Shown: positions 51,873 to 61,134, counted from the first letter of the stretch. The stretch is DNA of 64,000 nt from CAVRQM01 sp963838805 (GCA_963838805.1 CAWISK010000007.1:124001-188000), one strand, 5' to 3'. Notes: generated from the sequence alone by a model not told the origin. Numbers and translations are program-made.

Positions 51873-53062
51873 CGCCAGACCGCCCGGACGGCACGCCGCC
51901 GCTGCGCTTGCAGCGGCTGGCGCTGACGCAGTTTCGCAACTACGCCTCCCTGACATGGCGCCCGCGCGGGGCGATCACGGTGCTGTCCGGCGCCAATGGC
52001 AGCGGCAAGACCAATTTGTTGGAAGCCGTCTCGCTGCTGGTGCCCGGGCGCGGGCTGCGCGGCGCACGGCTCGCCGATCTGGCGCGGCGCGGGCCGGGAG
52101 CCAATGGCGCATGGGCGGTGGCCGCGCGGCTGACGACGCCACAGGGCGAGTTGGAGGTGGCCACCGGCACACCGCCCGAGGGGCCGCTGGAGCGCCGGGT
52201 GTTCCGGCTGGATGGCGCAGCACCACGCAGCCAGGCGGCCATTGGGACGCGGCTCGCCGCCGTGTGGCTGACGCCGCAGATGGATCGCCTGTTCCTCGAA
52301 GGGGCAAGCGGGCGCCGGCGCTTCCTGGATCGTCTGGTTCACGCGCTGGACCCGGACCACGCGCACGAGGTCGCGGCGCACGAGACCGCACTCGCCAGCC
52401 GCAATCGCCTGCTCGCCGACCAGCGGGCCGATCCGGCGTGGCTGTCCGGCATCGAGGAGTCGCTCGCCCGGCACGCAGTCTCCGTCACCGCGGCACGGGC
52501 TTCGCTGGTGGCACGGCTGAACGCCGCCCTGGCCGCGGGCGGCGCCGATCCGTTCCCGGTCGCGCGGCTGGCGCTGCTCGGCGCGCTCGCCGCCAGGCTG
52601 CGGGAGGCGCCAGCGCTCGCGGTGGAGCGGTGGCTGCGCGACGAACTGGCCCGGGCACGCCGGCGCGATGCGGAGGCCGGCAGCACCGGACTGGGCGCGC
52701 ACCGCGCCGACATGGCGCTGGCCGAGGCCGCGAGCGGGCTCGACGCGGCCCGGGCCAGCACCGGCCAGCAGAAATCGCTGCTGCTGGGGGTGGTGCTGGG
52801 ACACGCGGCACTGCTGACCGAGGCGCGTGGTACCGGGCCGCTGCTGCTGTTGGACGAACCGGCCGTGCATCTCGATGCCGGCAGGCGCACGGCCCTGTTC
52901 GCGGCGCTGCGGCGGCTGCCAGTCCAGGCTATCCTGACCGGCACCGACGGCCTGACCTTCGCGCCTTTGCGCGGCCACGCCGAAGGGCTGATCGTGGCGG
53001 GTGGAGCGCTCCATCCCGACCCAAACTTTCCGGCTCCGCAACCCGGCGGCCCTGTCAATTAG
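51869..53062 (+). CDS. recF: DNA replication/repair protein RecF
   Basis: A 397-residue SMC-like ATPase. LQRLALTQFRNYASLTWRPRGAITVLSGANGSGKTNLLEAV has the Walker A; a signature-like STGQQKSLLLGVVLGHAALL and Walker B GPLLLLDEPAVHLDAGRR follow. RecF loads RecA at single-strand gaps with RecO and RecR. It is translationally coupled to dnaN, as in most bacteria. Start GTG 51869. Confidence 0.93.
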   Translation: MTPDRPDGTPPLRLQRLALTQFRNYASLTWRPRGAITVLSGANGSGKTNLLEAVSLLVPGRGLRGARLADLARRGPGANGAWAVAARLTTPQGELEVATGTPPEGPLERRVFRLDGAAPRSQAAIGTRLAAVWLTPQMDRLFLEGASGRRRFLDRLVHALDPDHAHEVAAHETALASRNRLLADQRADPAWLSGIEESLARHAVSVTAARASLVARLNAALAAGGADPFPVARLALLGALAARLREAPALAVERWLRDELARARRRDAEAGSTGLGAHRADMALAEAASGLDAARASTGQQKSLLLGVVLGHAALLTEARGTGPLLLLDEPAVHLDAGRRTALFAALRRLPVQAILTGTDGLTFAPLRGHAEGLIVAGGALHPDPNFPAPQPGGPVN

Positions 53063-53120
53063 CCCAGCGCGCGCCTATATTCTTTCATCTCCCCACCGCC
53101 CGATGGAGCCCTTCGCCGGC

Positions 53121-55574
53121 ATGAGCGACAACGCCGCGCCGATCCCCGATTCGGATCGCGATCCCAATACCTACGACGCCGCCTCGATCTCGGTCCTCCG
53201 CGGTCTGGACGCCGTGCGCAAGCGCCCCGGCATGTATATCGGCGATACCGACGATGGCTCCGGCCTGCACCACATGGCCTTCGAGATCATCGACAACGCG
53301 GTGGACGAGGCGCAGGCGGGGTTTGCCACGCGCTGCTCGCTGACCCTGAACGGCGATGGCAGTGTCACCGTGCGCGACGACGGGCGCGGCATCCCCACCG
53401 ACATTCACGCCGAGGAAGGCATCTCCGCCGCCGAGGTGGTACTGACGCGGCTGCACGCGGGCGGGAAGTTTAACCAGAACAGCTACAAGGTGTCGGGCGG
53501 GCTGCATGGCGTGGGTGCCGCCGTCGTCAACGCGCTGTCGGAATGGATGGAGGTGCGGATCTGGCGCGAGGGCCAAGAGCACTTCATGCGCTTCGAGCAC
53601 GGCGAGACGGTAGCGCCGCTGCGGGTGATCGGCGCGTCCGAGGAGGCGACCGGGACGGAGGTAACTTTCAAGCCGTCATCAGGAACGTTCACCCGGGTCG
53701 AGTTTGATGTGGCGATGCTGGAGCGCCGGCTGCGCGAATTGGCGTTTCTCAATTCCGGCCTGATGATCGTGCTGCGCGACGAGCGGCACGCGCCCGCCAC
53801 GGAGCTGGCCTTCCACTATGAGGGCGGCCTGGTCGCCTTCGCTGAATGGCTTGATCGCGGCAAGACGGCGGTGTTCACGCCGCCCATCTCGGCGATGAGT
53901 GTCGCGGACGCGGTGCATGGCATCCGCGTCGAGTTCGCGCTGACCTGGAACGATTCGTTCCACGAGACGATGCTCTGCTTCACCAACAACATTCCCCAGC
54001 GTGACGGCGGTACGCATCTGGCCGGATTCCGCCAGGCGTTGACGCGCGTGGTGACGAAATACGCCGAGGGGATGGGCAAGAAGGACAGCCTCGCCCTGGT
54101 TGGCGACGACATGCGCGAGGGCATGACGGCGGTGCTGTCGGTCAAGGTGCCCGATCCGAAGTTTTCCTCGCAGACCAAGGAGAAGCTGGTCAGCAGCGAG
54201 GTGCAGCCGGTGGTGCAGGCGGCAGTGGCCGATGCGGTTGGCCATTGGTTCGAGACGCATCCGAAGGAGGCGCGCGGCATCATCCAGAAGGTGATGGACG
54301 CGGCGGCGGCGCGCGAGGCGGCACGGCGCGCGCGTGAGCTGACGCGGCGCAAGGGGGTGCTCGACATTTCGACGCTGCCCGGCAAGCTTGCGGACTGCCA
54401 GGAACGCGATCCGGCGCAGTGCGAGCTGTTTCTGGTCGAGGGCGACAGCGCGGGCGGCTCGGCCAAGCAGGGGCGGGATCGCAAGTTCCAGGCGATCCTG
54501 CCGCTGAAAGGCAAGATCCTGAATGTCGAGCGCGCGCGCTTCGACCGGATGCTGAGTTCGGCGGAAATCGGCACGCTGATCACCGCGCTCGGCGCCGGCA
54601 TCGGCCGAGCCGATGAGACCGGCAATGGCGGCGGCTTCGACGTGACGAAGCTGCGCTACCACCGCATCGTCATCATGACCGATGCCGACGTGGACGGCAG
54701 CCATATCCGCACGCTACTGCTGACGTTTTTTTTCCGGCAGATGAAGGCGCTGATCGACGGCGGCTACCTATACATCGCGCAGCCGCCGCTATATCGCGCC
54801 AAGCGCGGTAACGACGAGCGTTACCTCAAGGACGACGCGGCACTGGAGCGGTACCTGCTCGATAAGGCGCTGGCCGAGGCGCGGCTGTCATTCACCGATG
54901 GACGTGTGTATGCCGGCGCGGAGCTGGCGGCCGAGGCGGAGATCCTGCGCGACGCGACGCAGCGGCTGCGGCGTCTGTCCGCCCTGGTGCCGATGGCCCT
55001 GCTGGAACAGGCGGCGATCGCGGGCGCGCTGACGCCCGATCCGGCGCGTGCCGGAGCGGCGGCTCAGTTTCTGGCGCAGCGACTGGACGCGATTTCGTTG
55101 CCCGAGGAACGCGGCTGGAAAGTGCTGGCGGACGGCACAGGCCTCACGATGGCGCGCACGGTGCGGGGCGTGGCCGAGCGGCACACGCTCGATGCCTCCG
55201 CCCTGCGCAGCGCCGAGGCGCGATGGCTTGCGGAGCGCGCCGCCCTGGTGGGCGCGCGCTGGGCGGAGCCCGCGACGCTGCTGCTGGACAAAACTCAGGT
55301 CAACGTGCCGGGGCCGGCCAGCGCCTTTGAGCGCATCATGGCGCATGGGCGGCGTGGGCTCACGATCAACCGCTTCAAGGGGCTGGGCGAGATGAACCCT
55401 GACCAGCTCTGGCACACCACACTCGACCCCGCCACGCGCACTCTGCTGCGGGTGCGGGTGGGTGACGATTCCGATTCGGATTCCGTGTTTTCAACGCTGA
55501 TGGGCGACGTGGTCGAGCCGCGGCGGGATTTCATCGTGGGCAACGCGCTGAAGGTGGCGAATCTCGACGTGTGA
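53121..55574 (+). CDS. gyrB: DNA gyrase subunit B
   Basis: An 817-residue GyrB. GHKL ATPase: ISVLRGLDAVRKRPGMYIGDT, EIIDNAVDEAQAG, DDGRGIPTDIH and SGGLHGVGAAVVNALSEW. TOPRIM: ELFLVEGDSAGGSAKQGRDR and HRIVIMTDADVDGSHIRTLLL. The C-terminal RFKGLGEMNPDQLWHTTLDP is canonical. With GyrA it introduces negative supercoils. ATG 53121 (MSDNAAPIP) is favoured; an upstream in-frame ATG at 53103 is possible. It follows recF by 58 bases. Confidence 0.95.
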   Translation: MSDNAAPIPDSDRDPNTYDAASISVLRGLDAVRKRPGMYIGDTDDGSGLHHMAFEIIDNAVDEAQAGFATRCSLTLNGDGSVTVRDDGRGIPTDIHAEEGISAAEVVLTRLHAGGKFNQNSYKVSGGLHGVGAAVVNALSEWMEVRIWREGQEHFMRFEHGETVAPLRVIGASEEATGTEVTFKPSSGTFTRVEFDVAMLERRLRELAFLNSGLMIVLRDERHAPATELAFHYEGGLVAFAEWLDRGKTAVFTPPISAMSVADAVHGIRVEFALTWNDSFHETMLCFTNNIPQRDGGTHLAGFRQALTRVVTKYAEGMGKKDSLALVGDDMREGMTAVLSVKVPDPKFSSQTKEKLVSSEVQPVVQAAVADAVGHWFETHPKEARGIIQKVMDAAAAREAARRARELTRRKGVLDISTLPGKLADCQERDPAQCELFLVEGDSAGGSAKQGRDRKFQAILPLKGKILNVERARFDRMLSSAEIGTLITALGAGIGRADETGNGGGFDVTKLRYHRIVIMTDADVDGSHIRTLLLTFFFRQMKALIDGGYLYIAQPPLYRAKRGNDERYLKDDAALERYLLDKALAEARLSFTDGRVYAGAELAAEAEILRDATQRLRRLSALVPMALLEQAAIAGALTPDPARAGAAAQFLAQRLDAISLPEERGWKVLADGTGLTMARTVRGVAERHTLDASALRSAEARWLAERAALVGARWAEPATLLLDKTQVNVPGPASAFERIMAHGRRGLTINRFKGLGEMNPDQLWHTTLDPATRTLLRVRVGDDSDSDSVFSTLMGDVVEPRRDFIVGNALKVANLDV

Positions 55575-55607
55575 TACTGGCCTACGCGGACGCTGACCGT
55601 TGTAGTG

Positions 55608-55703
55608 GTCATCGCGAGCCGGCTCTTGACGACGTGGCGATCCAGAGCCGCAGGACGGTGCGGCGGCCCTAAATTGCCACGTCGCTACGCTTCGCGCGAT
55701 GAC
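55608..55703. repeat. REP-like imperfect palindrome
   Basis: Two arms of about 38 bases start GTCATCGCG and share GACGTGGC(G/A)AT towards the loop: one on the plus strand from 55608, the other on the minus strand from 55703. This matches the style of dispersed extragenic repeats (GTCAT-GCGAG...GCAAT type) common in alphaproteobacteria. It sits just after gyrB and could also act as a terminator. Confidence 0.7.
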
Positions 55704-55855
55704 GATAATGCAGGGTCTGCGGCGCTTCGCGGGGCAAGCGCGTGACGCTATGATACAAACTGGACGAACGCTGTCACCTGGTCGCGCGTTAGGATCAAGC
55801 GCGAACAGCGGAGGCGCGTGCATTGGCCTGCAACCTTAGATCGGACTGGCCTTAC

Positions 55856-56260
55856 ATGCGTGTGTCTCGGCGGGCGGCCCGAATGGCGGCCCTCGCGCTC
55901 AGCCTCGCCGCCGCCGGGTGTGTCTGGGATCCTTATACGAACAGCTACGTTCCGTGCTGTGCCTATCCGTATCCGTATGGCTACCCCTACCCCGCTGCGG
56001 CATCCCGTCCCCTCCCGTCCGGCCCCGGACGAATCGAACCCGCGCCGGGTCCGGCGATCCCGGCGGAGCCTCGGCTGGAACGGCGCTTTGCGCAGGCGAA
56101 CGTAACGCGGGACGGGATGCTGACCTACCAGCAGGCGCAGGCCGCCGGCTGGCACGTCGTGGTGCGCAATTTCGCGGCGATCGATGCCGGGCGGAAGGGC
56201 TATGTGACGCTTGACGACATCCGCGCCTGGTTCGCCTCCAACCGGCCGCCGCCGCATTGA
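55856..56260 (+). CDS. lipoprotein with EF-hand-like segment
   Basis: A 134-residue protein. The lipoprotein signal is MAALALSLAAAGC; after it come a Tyr/Pro-rich stretch (DPYTNSYVPCCAYPYPYGYPYP) and a C-terminal helix-loop-helix resembling one or two degenerate EF-hands (RRFAQANVTRDGMLTYQQAQAAGW; FAAIDAGRKGYVTLDDIRAWF). Similar small EF-hand proteins are common in Acetobacteraceae; function is unknown. Start ATG 55856; TTG 55823 is in frame upstream. It precedes another Pro/Tyr-rich exported protein by 17 bases. Confidence 0.7.
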   Translation: MRVSRRAARMAALALSLAAAGCVWDPYTNSYVPCCAYPYPYGYPYPAAASRPLPSGPGRIEPAPGPAIPAEPRLERRFAQANVTRDGMLTYQQAQAAGWHVVVRNFAAIDAGRKGYVTLDDIRAWFASNRPPPH

Positions 56261-56277
56261 ACCAGGAGTGAAAGCTG

Positions 56278-56571
56278 ATGTCCGTTCTATCCCGCTTTCG
56301 TCCGTATCGATCGGCCGCGGTCATCGCCGTGGCCACGGTCGCGATCCTGCCGGTGGTCGTTCCATCGCCGGCCCATGCGTGGTGGCGTGCCGGGTGGGGC
56401 TGGGGCGGCGGAGTGTATGTCGCGCCGCCGCCCGTCTATGTCGCCCCGCCGGTCTATGCGCCACCGCCTGTGTATTACGCGCCGCCTCCGGCCTATTACG
56501 TGGCTCCTGCCTACCCGTACTACTCCCCGTGGCCGGAGGGCGCGACTGGCGTGGGACAGCATCCGCACTGA
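56278..56571 (+). CDS. exported Pro/Tyr-rich small protein
   Basis: A 97-residue protein. The signal peptide (SAAVIAVATVAILPVVVPSPAHA) precedes a low-complexity tail of PPxYxAPP-type repeats (VYVAPPPVYVAPPVYAPPPV) and ends GVGQHPH. A GGAGTG site precedes the ATG. Such proteins are frequent but uncharacterised in alphaproteobacteria; an envelope location is expected. Likely in one operon with the EF-hand lipoprotein. Confidence 0.72.
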   Translation: MSVLSRFRPYRSAAVIAVATVAILPVVVPSPAHAWWRAGWGWGGGVYVAPPPVYVAPPVYAPPPVYYAPPPAYYVAPAYPYYSPWPEGATGVGQHPH

Positions 56572-56619
56572 CGCAGATGAGCTGCGACAAGGCGAAGCAG
56601 GCAATTGTGGGTCGAGCGA

Positions 56620-57183
56620 TCACCGAGGATCCGGGAGTGTCGTGCTTCCGGGGCCAAGGGCGCGCTGCATCAGCACCGTATCGACCCAGCGACCCAGCTT
56701 GAAACCGGCCGCGAGCAGCGTGCCGACCGGCTGGAAGCCGAGCCGGCGATGCAGGGCGATAGAGCCGGTATTGCCGCTATCGCCGATCACCGCGAGCATT
56801 TGCCGAAACGGGCCGGCCTCGCAGCGTTCGATCAGTGCCGCCAGCAGGGCCGCGCCGATGCCGCGGCCGCCAAGACCATCCTGCACGTAGACCGAATCCT
56901 CGACCGAGTAGCGATAGGCCGCGCGCGGCCGGTAGGCAGTGGCGTAGCTGTAGCCGATCACGCCGCCAGCACTTTGCGCCACCAGATAGGGAAGTCCGAG
57001 ATTGAGCACGGATGCCCGCCGCGTCAGCAACTCGGCGGTTGTCGGCGGCACTTCCTCGAATGTGGCGAGGCCGTGCAGAACGTGGTGCGCGTAGATCGCC
57101 TGGACGGCCGGCATGTCAGCTTCCGTCGCGTCGCGCACATGGACGAGATGGATAGAAGCTGCCGCCCGAGCCTGTGCCGCCAT
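56620..57183 (-). CDS. GNAT N-acetyltransferase, phosphinothricin acetyltransferase-like
   Basis: A 187-residue GNAT. VRDATEADMPAVQAIYAHHVLHGLATFEE is the family start, YSYATAYRPRAAYRYSVEDSVYVQ is typical of the Pat/MddA subgroup, and GLGGRGIGAALLAALIERCE is the acetyl-CoA-binding motif A. Members acetylate methionine sulfone/sulfoximine or phosphinothricin. It converges on the Pro/Tyr-rich gene and is monocistronic. Confidence 0.87.
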   Translation of the reverse strand: MAAQARAAASIHLVHVRDATEADMPAVQAIYAHHVLHGLATFEEVPPTTAELLTRRASVLNLGLPYLVAQSAGGVIGYSYATAYRPRAAYRYSVEDSVYVQDGLGGRGIGAALLAALIERCEAGPFRQMLAVIGDSGNTGSIALHRRLGFQPVGTLLAAGFKLGRWVDTVLMQRALGPGSTTLPDPR

Positions 57184-57294
57184 CGCAAACCCTCCGTCAG
57201 ACGTGACGGCGTCGAGTTTGACCCCGCTTGCCAGCCAGGAGAAGCTTTGCCGGCTTGTGACGCACGCTCAACTGTAGGCCAAGAGAAATAGCGG

Positions 57295-57855
57295 ATGTCG
57301 AATGATGATGGCGCCAAGATAATTTACCGAAGGACGCCGGAATCAGCGGCCATGTTGGCAAACGTCAAACGAGCGATGGCGATCACCGCCACCCTTAACC
57401 GTTTGACGTTCAACGATGCAAGCGAAGTTCGGGCCTTGTTCAGCCAACTTATTGGTAAAGAGGTAGACGAAAGCTTTTTACTGATCCCGCCATTCTATAC
57501 TGCCGGCGGGGACGAAATCCGCGTCGGGCATAATGTCTTCGTAAATCAGAACTGCACTTTCTATGATCTTGGCGGCCTCGATATCGCGGACGATGTGATG
57601 ATTGGGCCGAACGTGAGCATCATAACGACAAGCCACCCCCTTAAACCTTCGCAGCGCCGCTTTGCTACAATCGGAAAGCCCATCGTGATTGAGAGAAGCG
57701 CCTGGATCGCAGCCGGCGCGACCATCATCGGCGGCGTAACAATAGGGGAGAACTCGGTCGTCGCGGCGGGTTCGGTGGTCACCAAGGACGTTCCAGCGAA
57801 TACCCTTGTCGGAGGAAATCCGGCTGGGGTCATTCGTTCGATTGGCGACGACTGA
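57295..57855 (+). CDS. left-handed beta-helix O-acetyltransferase (Maa/NodL-like)
   Basis: A 186-residue hexapeptide-repeat acetyltransferase. The N-terminal helical domain (AMLANVKRAMAITATLNRLTFND) and LIPPFYTAGGDEIRVGHNVFVNQ match maltose/galactoside acetyltransferases. The catalytic His is in SIITTSHPLKP, and repeats end in GATIIGGVTIGENSVVAAGSVVTKDVPANTLVGGNPA. It acetylates a sugar hydroxyl. The gene is AT-richer than its neighbours and next to a broken LysR gene, suggesting recent acquisition. Confidence 0.88.
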   Translation: MSNDDGAKIIYRRTPESAAMLANVKRAMAITATLNRLTFNDASEVRALFSQLIGKEVDESFLLIPPFYTAGGDEIRVGHNVFVNQNCTFYDLGGLDIADDVMIGPNVSIITTSHPLKPSQRRFATIGKPIVIERSAWIAAGATIIGGVTIGENSVVAAGSVVTKDVPANTLVGGNPAGVIRSIGDD

Positions 57856-57914
57856 AGGATCATCCGCCAGGGGTCGTGAGCGGAAATTCAAACTGAGACA
57901 CTACCATTCTTTGG

Positions 57915-58280
57915 GTTCGCCGCCTCAACCTCGCCTATCTGCGCGCCTTTGCTGGCGTGATCGAACTGGGGAGCTTCTCCGCGGCAGCGGAGCGGGCCAG
58001 TCTGACCCAGCCGGCGATCAGCCAGCGGATTCGTCAACTTGAGCAGTGGGTCGGGCTTCTGCTGGTCGAACGGGTGGGATGTCGGGCCTCGGCTGCGCCG
58101 TGCTGCCGCGCCGCGCTGCGCGTGAGGACGTGCGCCTCGGCCGGCTCGCGGTCAGCCCCCTGTCGCCCAGACTTCACCGACCCTGGCTCTCGTCCTACGC
58201 CGCGACAACCGCTCGATCGGGGGCTGTGCACGGCGATCGGGCTGCTGCGGAGACTGGGGACCGCCGGATCGCAGTCCTGA
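57915..58280 (+). pseudogene. LysR-family regulator, internally deleted
   Basis: The N-terminal HTH is intact: RRLNLAYLRAFAGVIELGSFSAAAERASLTQPAISQRIRQLEQWVG then LLLVERVG. It runs directly into what reads, in another frame, as the C-terminus of a LysR effector domain (SGLGCAVLPRRAAREDVRLGRL; in the first frame again LDRGLCTAIGLLRRLG). About 180 residues of the effector domain are missing and the frame changes at least twice. No ATG or ribosome-binding site is visible. Dead gene. Confidence 0.75.
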
Positions 58281-58302
58281 CGGGCGGCGATCCGGCCTCA
58301 CC

Positions 58303-59193
58303 TCAGGCGGCGGCGCGCACCGCGCGACGGCGTTCGGCGACCTGCGTGTGCATCGCCTTTTGCAGTTTCTCGAAGGCGCGCACCTCGATCTGCCGCACCC
58401 GCTCGCGCGAGATGCCGTATTGCTGCGACAACTCCTCGAGCGTGGTTGGCTCGTCCTTCAGCCGCCGCTCGATCAGGATATGGCGCTCGCGCTCGTTCAG
58501 CGTCTTCAGCGCGCCGTTCAGCAAGGCCTTGCGGCCCGAGAACTCCTCGCTTTCGGCCAGCGCCGTCTCCTGGCTCTCGGTGTCATCCACGAGCCAGTCC
58601 TGCCACTCACCCTCGCTGTCGCTGCGCACAGGGGCGTTAAGGCTGTGGTCCGGCGCGGCGAGGCGGCGGTTCATGCTGACCACGTCCTGCTCCGGGACGG
58701 CCAGCACATGGGCGATCTTGGCCACCTGCTCGGGCTGCAAATCGCCGTCCTCGATCGCCTGCATCTGGCCCTTCAGCCGGCGCAGGTTGAAGAACAGCTT
58801 CTTCTGCGCCGCCGTGGTGCCCATCTTCACCAGCGACCAGCTATGCAGGATGTATTCCTGGATCGCTGCCCTGATCCACCACATGGCGTAGGTCGCGAGG
58901 CGGAACCCCCGGTCCGGATCGAACCGCTTGACCGCCTGCATCATGCCGACATTGCCCTCGCTGATCAGCTCGCCGACCGGCAGGCCATAGCCGCGATAGC
59001 CCATCGCTATTTTCGCGACGAGACGCAGGTGGGAGGTGACAAGCTTGTGTGCCGCCTCCATATCCTCGTTGTCGCGCCAACGCTTCGAGAGGTCGAGTTC
59101 CTCCTCCGGGGTCAGCATCGGGTATTTCCGGATTTCCTGGAGATACCGGGTAAGATTGCCTTCCGGGGCGACATTGATGACGGCAGAGGCCAT
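58303..59193 (-). CDS. rpoH: RNA polymerase sigma-32 factor
   Basis: A 296-residue RpoH. Region 1.2/2: NLTRYLQEIRKYPMLTPEEELDLSKRWRDN, LVTSHLRLVAKIAMGYRGYGLPVGELISEGNVGMMQAVKRFDP and RLATYAMWWIRAAIQEYIL. The RpoH box (QKKLFFNLRR) is present. Region 4 is LNERERHILIERRLKDEPTTLEELSQQYGISRERVRQIE. It directs heat-shock transcription. Start ATG 59193; the longer frame upstream is not homologous. The 250-base leader between rpoH and the rluD terminator has no gene and presumably holds the promoter. Confidence 0.94.
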   Translation of the reverse strand: MASAVINVAPEGNLTRYLQEIRKYPMLTPEEELDLSKRWRDNEDMEAAHKLVTSHLRLVAKIAMGYRGYGLPVGELISEGNVGMMQAVKRFDPDRGFRLATYAMWWIRAAIQEYILHSWSLVKMGTTAAQKKLFFNLRRLKGQMQAIEDGDLQPEQVAKIAHVLAVPEQDVVSMNRRLAAPDHSLNAPVRSDSEGEWQDWLVDDTESQETALAESEEFSGRKALLNGALKTLNERERHILIERRLKDEPTTLEELSQQYGISRERVRQIEVRAFEKLQKAMHTQVAERRRAVRAAA

Positions 59194-59417
59194 GCGAGGC
59201 TCCTCTCGTATGCGGACCGGCAGATCTGCCCTTGCGGCGCAAAGCTGCCGGCGGGTTCGACAGTGAATACGTGCGAACCGGGTGTCAGGATGCAGCAAGC
59301 GCGACATGTTGCACCGGGCCCGCGCCCCGTCCGCGGCAACGACGGGCCGGCCAGTCGAGGACGGTGCATCCAGGCCCGTCCAGTTACAGGTGTATAGCAG
59401 GACGGGCGGTTTCGGTC

Positions 59418-59441
59418 AACAAAAACGGACTGCAGCAGTCC
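59418..59441 (-). terminator. factor-independent terminator of the pseudouridine synthase gene
   Basis: On the minus strand GGACTG-ctg-CAGTCC is followed by GTTTTTGTTG, a hairpin plus T-run starting 4 bases after the rluD-type stop. Confidence 0.75.
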
Positions 59442-59444
59442 TGA

Positions 59445-60458
59445 TTAGACGGCGGCGAGGCCGGTCAGATCGAGTAGTCCCTGCATGTCGGCCGGCGGTG
59501 GGGTTGAAAAGACAAGATTTTCGCCGGTGACCGGATGCCGGAAGCCGAGCAGGGTTGCGTGTAGAGCCTGCCTCGGGAAGTCCAGCAATGTCCCGCGCGG
59601 CGGGTCAGGGAGTGCGCGCGAGGCTGCGGGGATGCGCCTGAGATAGGCCGGATCGCCGACCAGCGGATGCCCGCGCGAGGCCAGATGGACCCGGATCTGG
59701 TGCGTGCGTCCGGTCGCCAGCCGGCATTCGAGCAGCGCAAGTGCCGTCTCCCGCTGCGCCAGGACGCGGTAACGAGTGAGTGCCGTCTTTCCGCCACGCG
59801 CGACAACGGCCATGCGCTTGCGGTCCCGCGGGTCGCGGCCGATGGCGCCCTCGATCTCGCCGCGCGCCGGGTTCGGCGCCCCCCACACCAGCGCCAGATA
59901 AGCGCGATCGATGCTGCGGGCGGCGAAGTCGGCCGAGAGGGCGGCCAGGGCCCGTTCGGTCTTGGCGACGACCATGACGCCCGAAGTATCGCGGTCGAGG
60001 CGGTGGACGATGCCCGGCCGCCGCTCGCCGCCGATGCCTGGCAGAGTGTCGCCGCAATGGGCGAGCAGGGCGTTGACCAACGTGCCATCGGCATTGCCGG
60101 GTGCCGGATGCACGACCAGCCCGGCCGGCTTGTCGAGCACGATCAGATCGGAATCCTCGTGCAGAATGGCGAGCGCCATCGCCTGTGGCGCGGGTGTGGC
60201 CGGTTCGGGCGGGGGCAGGATGAGCGTGTAGGTGCTGCCGGTCCGCACCGGCTCGGCTGGACTCGCGACCGCGACGCCGTCGCGGGTCAGATGGCGCTGT
60301 TCGATGAGCTGTTTCAACCGCGAGCGTGACAGGTCGGGCAGGGCATCGGCCAGGAATCGATCGACGCGCGCACCGGCATGGGCGGCGGCTGCCTCGACCC
60401 GGTGCGCGGTGCCCCGTGGCATGGCCGTGCTTGCGCCCGGAGACGATGCGGCCGACAT
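59445..60458 (-). CDS. RluA-family pseudouridine synthase (RluD-like)
   Basis: About 337 residues. An N-terminal S4 domain (GARVDRFLADALPDLSRSRLKQLIEQRHLTRDG) precedes the catalytic domain: DKPAGLVVHPAPGN, catalytic Asp in GIVHRLDRDTSGVMVVAK, and LATGRTHQIRVHLASRGHPLVGD. It converts uridines in 23S rRNA helix 69 or a related target. ATG 60458 or 60422 are both possible; the long upstream frame is antisense to the next genes. Often found directly beside rpoH, as here. Confidence 0.9.
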   Translation of the reverse strand: MSAASSPGASTAMPRGTAHRVEAAAAHAGARVDRFLADALPDLSRSRLKQLIEQRHLTRDGVAVASPAEPVRTGSTYTLILPPPEPATPAPQAMALAILHEDSDLIVLDKPAGLVVHPAPGNADGTLVNALLAHCGDTLPGIGGERRPGIVHRLDRDTSGVMVVAKTERALAALSADFAARSIDRAYLALVWGAPNPARGEIEGAIGRDPRDRKRMAVVARGGKTALTRYRVLAQRETALALLECRLATGRTHQIRVHLASRGHPLVGDPAYLRRIPAASRALPDPPRGTLLDFPRQALHATLLGFRHPVTGENLVFSTPPPADMQGLLDLTGLAAV

Positions 60459-60486
60459 GGCGCGGACATAGCGTGGAGGTCGCGGC

Positions 60487-60786
60487 GTGGGGAGGGGGCT
60501 GGTGCGGTTTCTGACCGCCATTTCGGTGGTCATGGGGATTCTGATCTTTGCCGGGACGGTTCTGCTGGTCGTGGCCCTGGTGAAGCGCGCACCTGTGGGG
60601 AGTGCGTCGGACGCGCCGGCGGCCGCCCCGGTGGTGCTGGACGAGCCGGCCGGCACACGCATCGCGGGTGCCAGCGGCACTGCAGACGCGCTGGTGCTGC
60701 GCCTGGCCGGCGGTGGTCCCGACCGGGTGGTGGTGGTGGATACCCGCTCCGGCCGGGTGGCCGCGCGGGCGACGCTGGCGCGATGA
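60487..60786 (+). CDS. DUF6476 family small membrane protein
   Basis: A 99-residue protein with one N-terminal membrane helix (FLTAISVVMGILIFAGTVLLVVALV) and a periplasmic-side domain (RIAGASGTADALVLRLAGGGPDRVVVVDTRSGRVAAR) that looks like a single beta-propeller-type blade. This alphaproteobacterial family has no assigned role. GTG start 60487, 28 bases from the divergent RluD-type gene; this arrangement recurs in the group. Confidence 0.78.
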   Translation: MGRGLVRFLTAISVVMGILIFAGTVLLVVALVKRAPVGSASDAPAAAPVVLDEPAGTRIAGASGTADALVLRLAGGGPDRVVVVDTRSGRVAARATLAR

Positions 60787-60873
60787 GCGGCGGAGTCGCT
60801 CGCGGGCACCTCCTCTTGCGCGAACCAGGAGGTCATACAAACCTTTGTGCCCGACAAGGAGCGAGCGAGCTGG

Positions 60874-61134
60874 ATGCCGAAGGTCGAAATCTACACCCAG
60901 CCGTGGTGCCCGTACTGCGTCCGGGCCAAGACCCTGTTGAGCCGCAAGGGCGTGGCATTCACCGAGATCGAGGCTTCCCACGGCACCGAGGCGCGCGAGG
61001 AAGCGCGCCGCCGCTCGGGCGGACGCTCCACCGTGCCGCAAATCTTCATTGACGGGCGCTACATCGGCGGGTCGGACGACCTCGCGGCTCTGGACCGGCA
61101 GGGCCGGCTCGATCCGCTGCTGGCGTCGGGCTGA
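60874..61134 (+). CDS. grxC: glutaredoxin 3
   Basis: An 86-residue glutaredoxin. The CPYC active site is in VEIYTQPWCPYCVRAKTLLSRKGV; STVPQIFIDGRYIGGSDDLAALD has the cis-proline and GSH-binding GG. It reduces protein and ribonucleotide reductase disulfides with glutathione. ATG 60874 fits the family length; GTG 60847 upstream is in frame. An AAGGAG site lies at about 60856. Confidence 0.94.
   Translation: MPKVEIYTQPWCPYCVRAKTLLSRKGVAFTEIEASHGTEAREEARRRSGGRSTVPQIFIDGRYIGGSDDLAALDRQGRLDPLLASG

Noticed and set aside
55608..55703. CRISPR-like repeat
   Set aside because: It is a single imperfect palindrome without regularly spaced direct repeats; no CRISPR array or cas gene is present.
59194..59270. 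tRNA-like GGTTCGA motif upstream of rpoH (also near 27230)
   Set aside because: No acceptor or anticodon stems pair around it in either place; no tRNA gene was found in the window.
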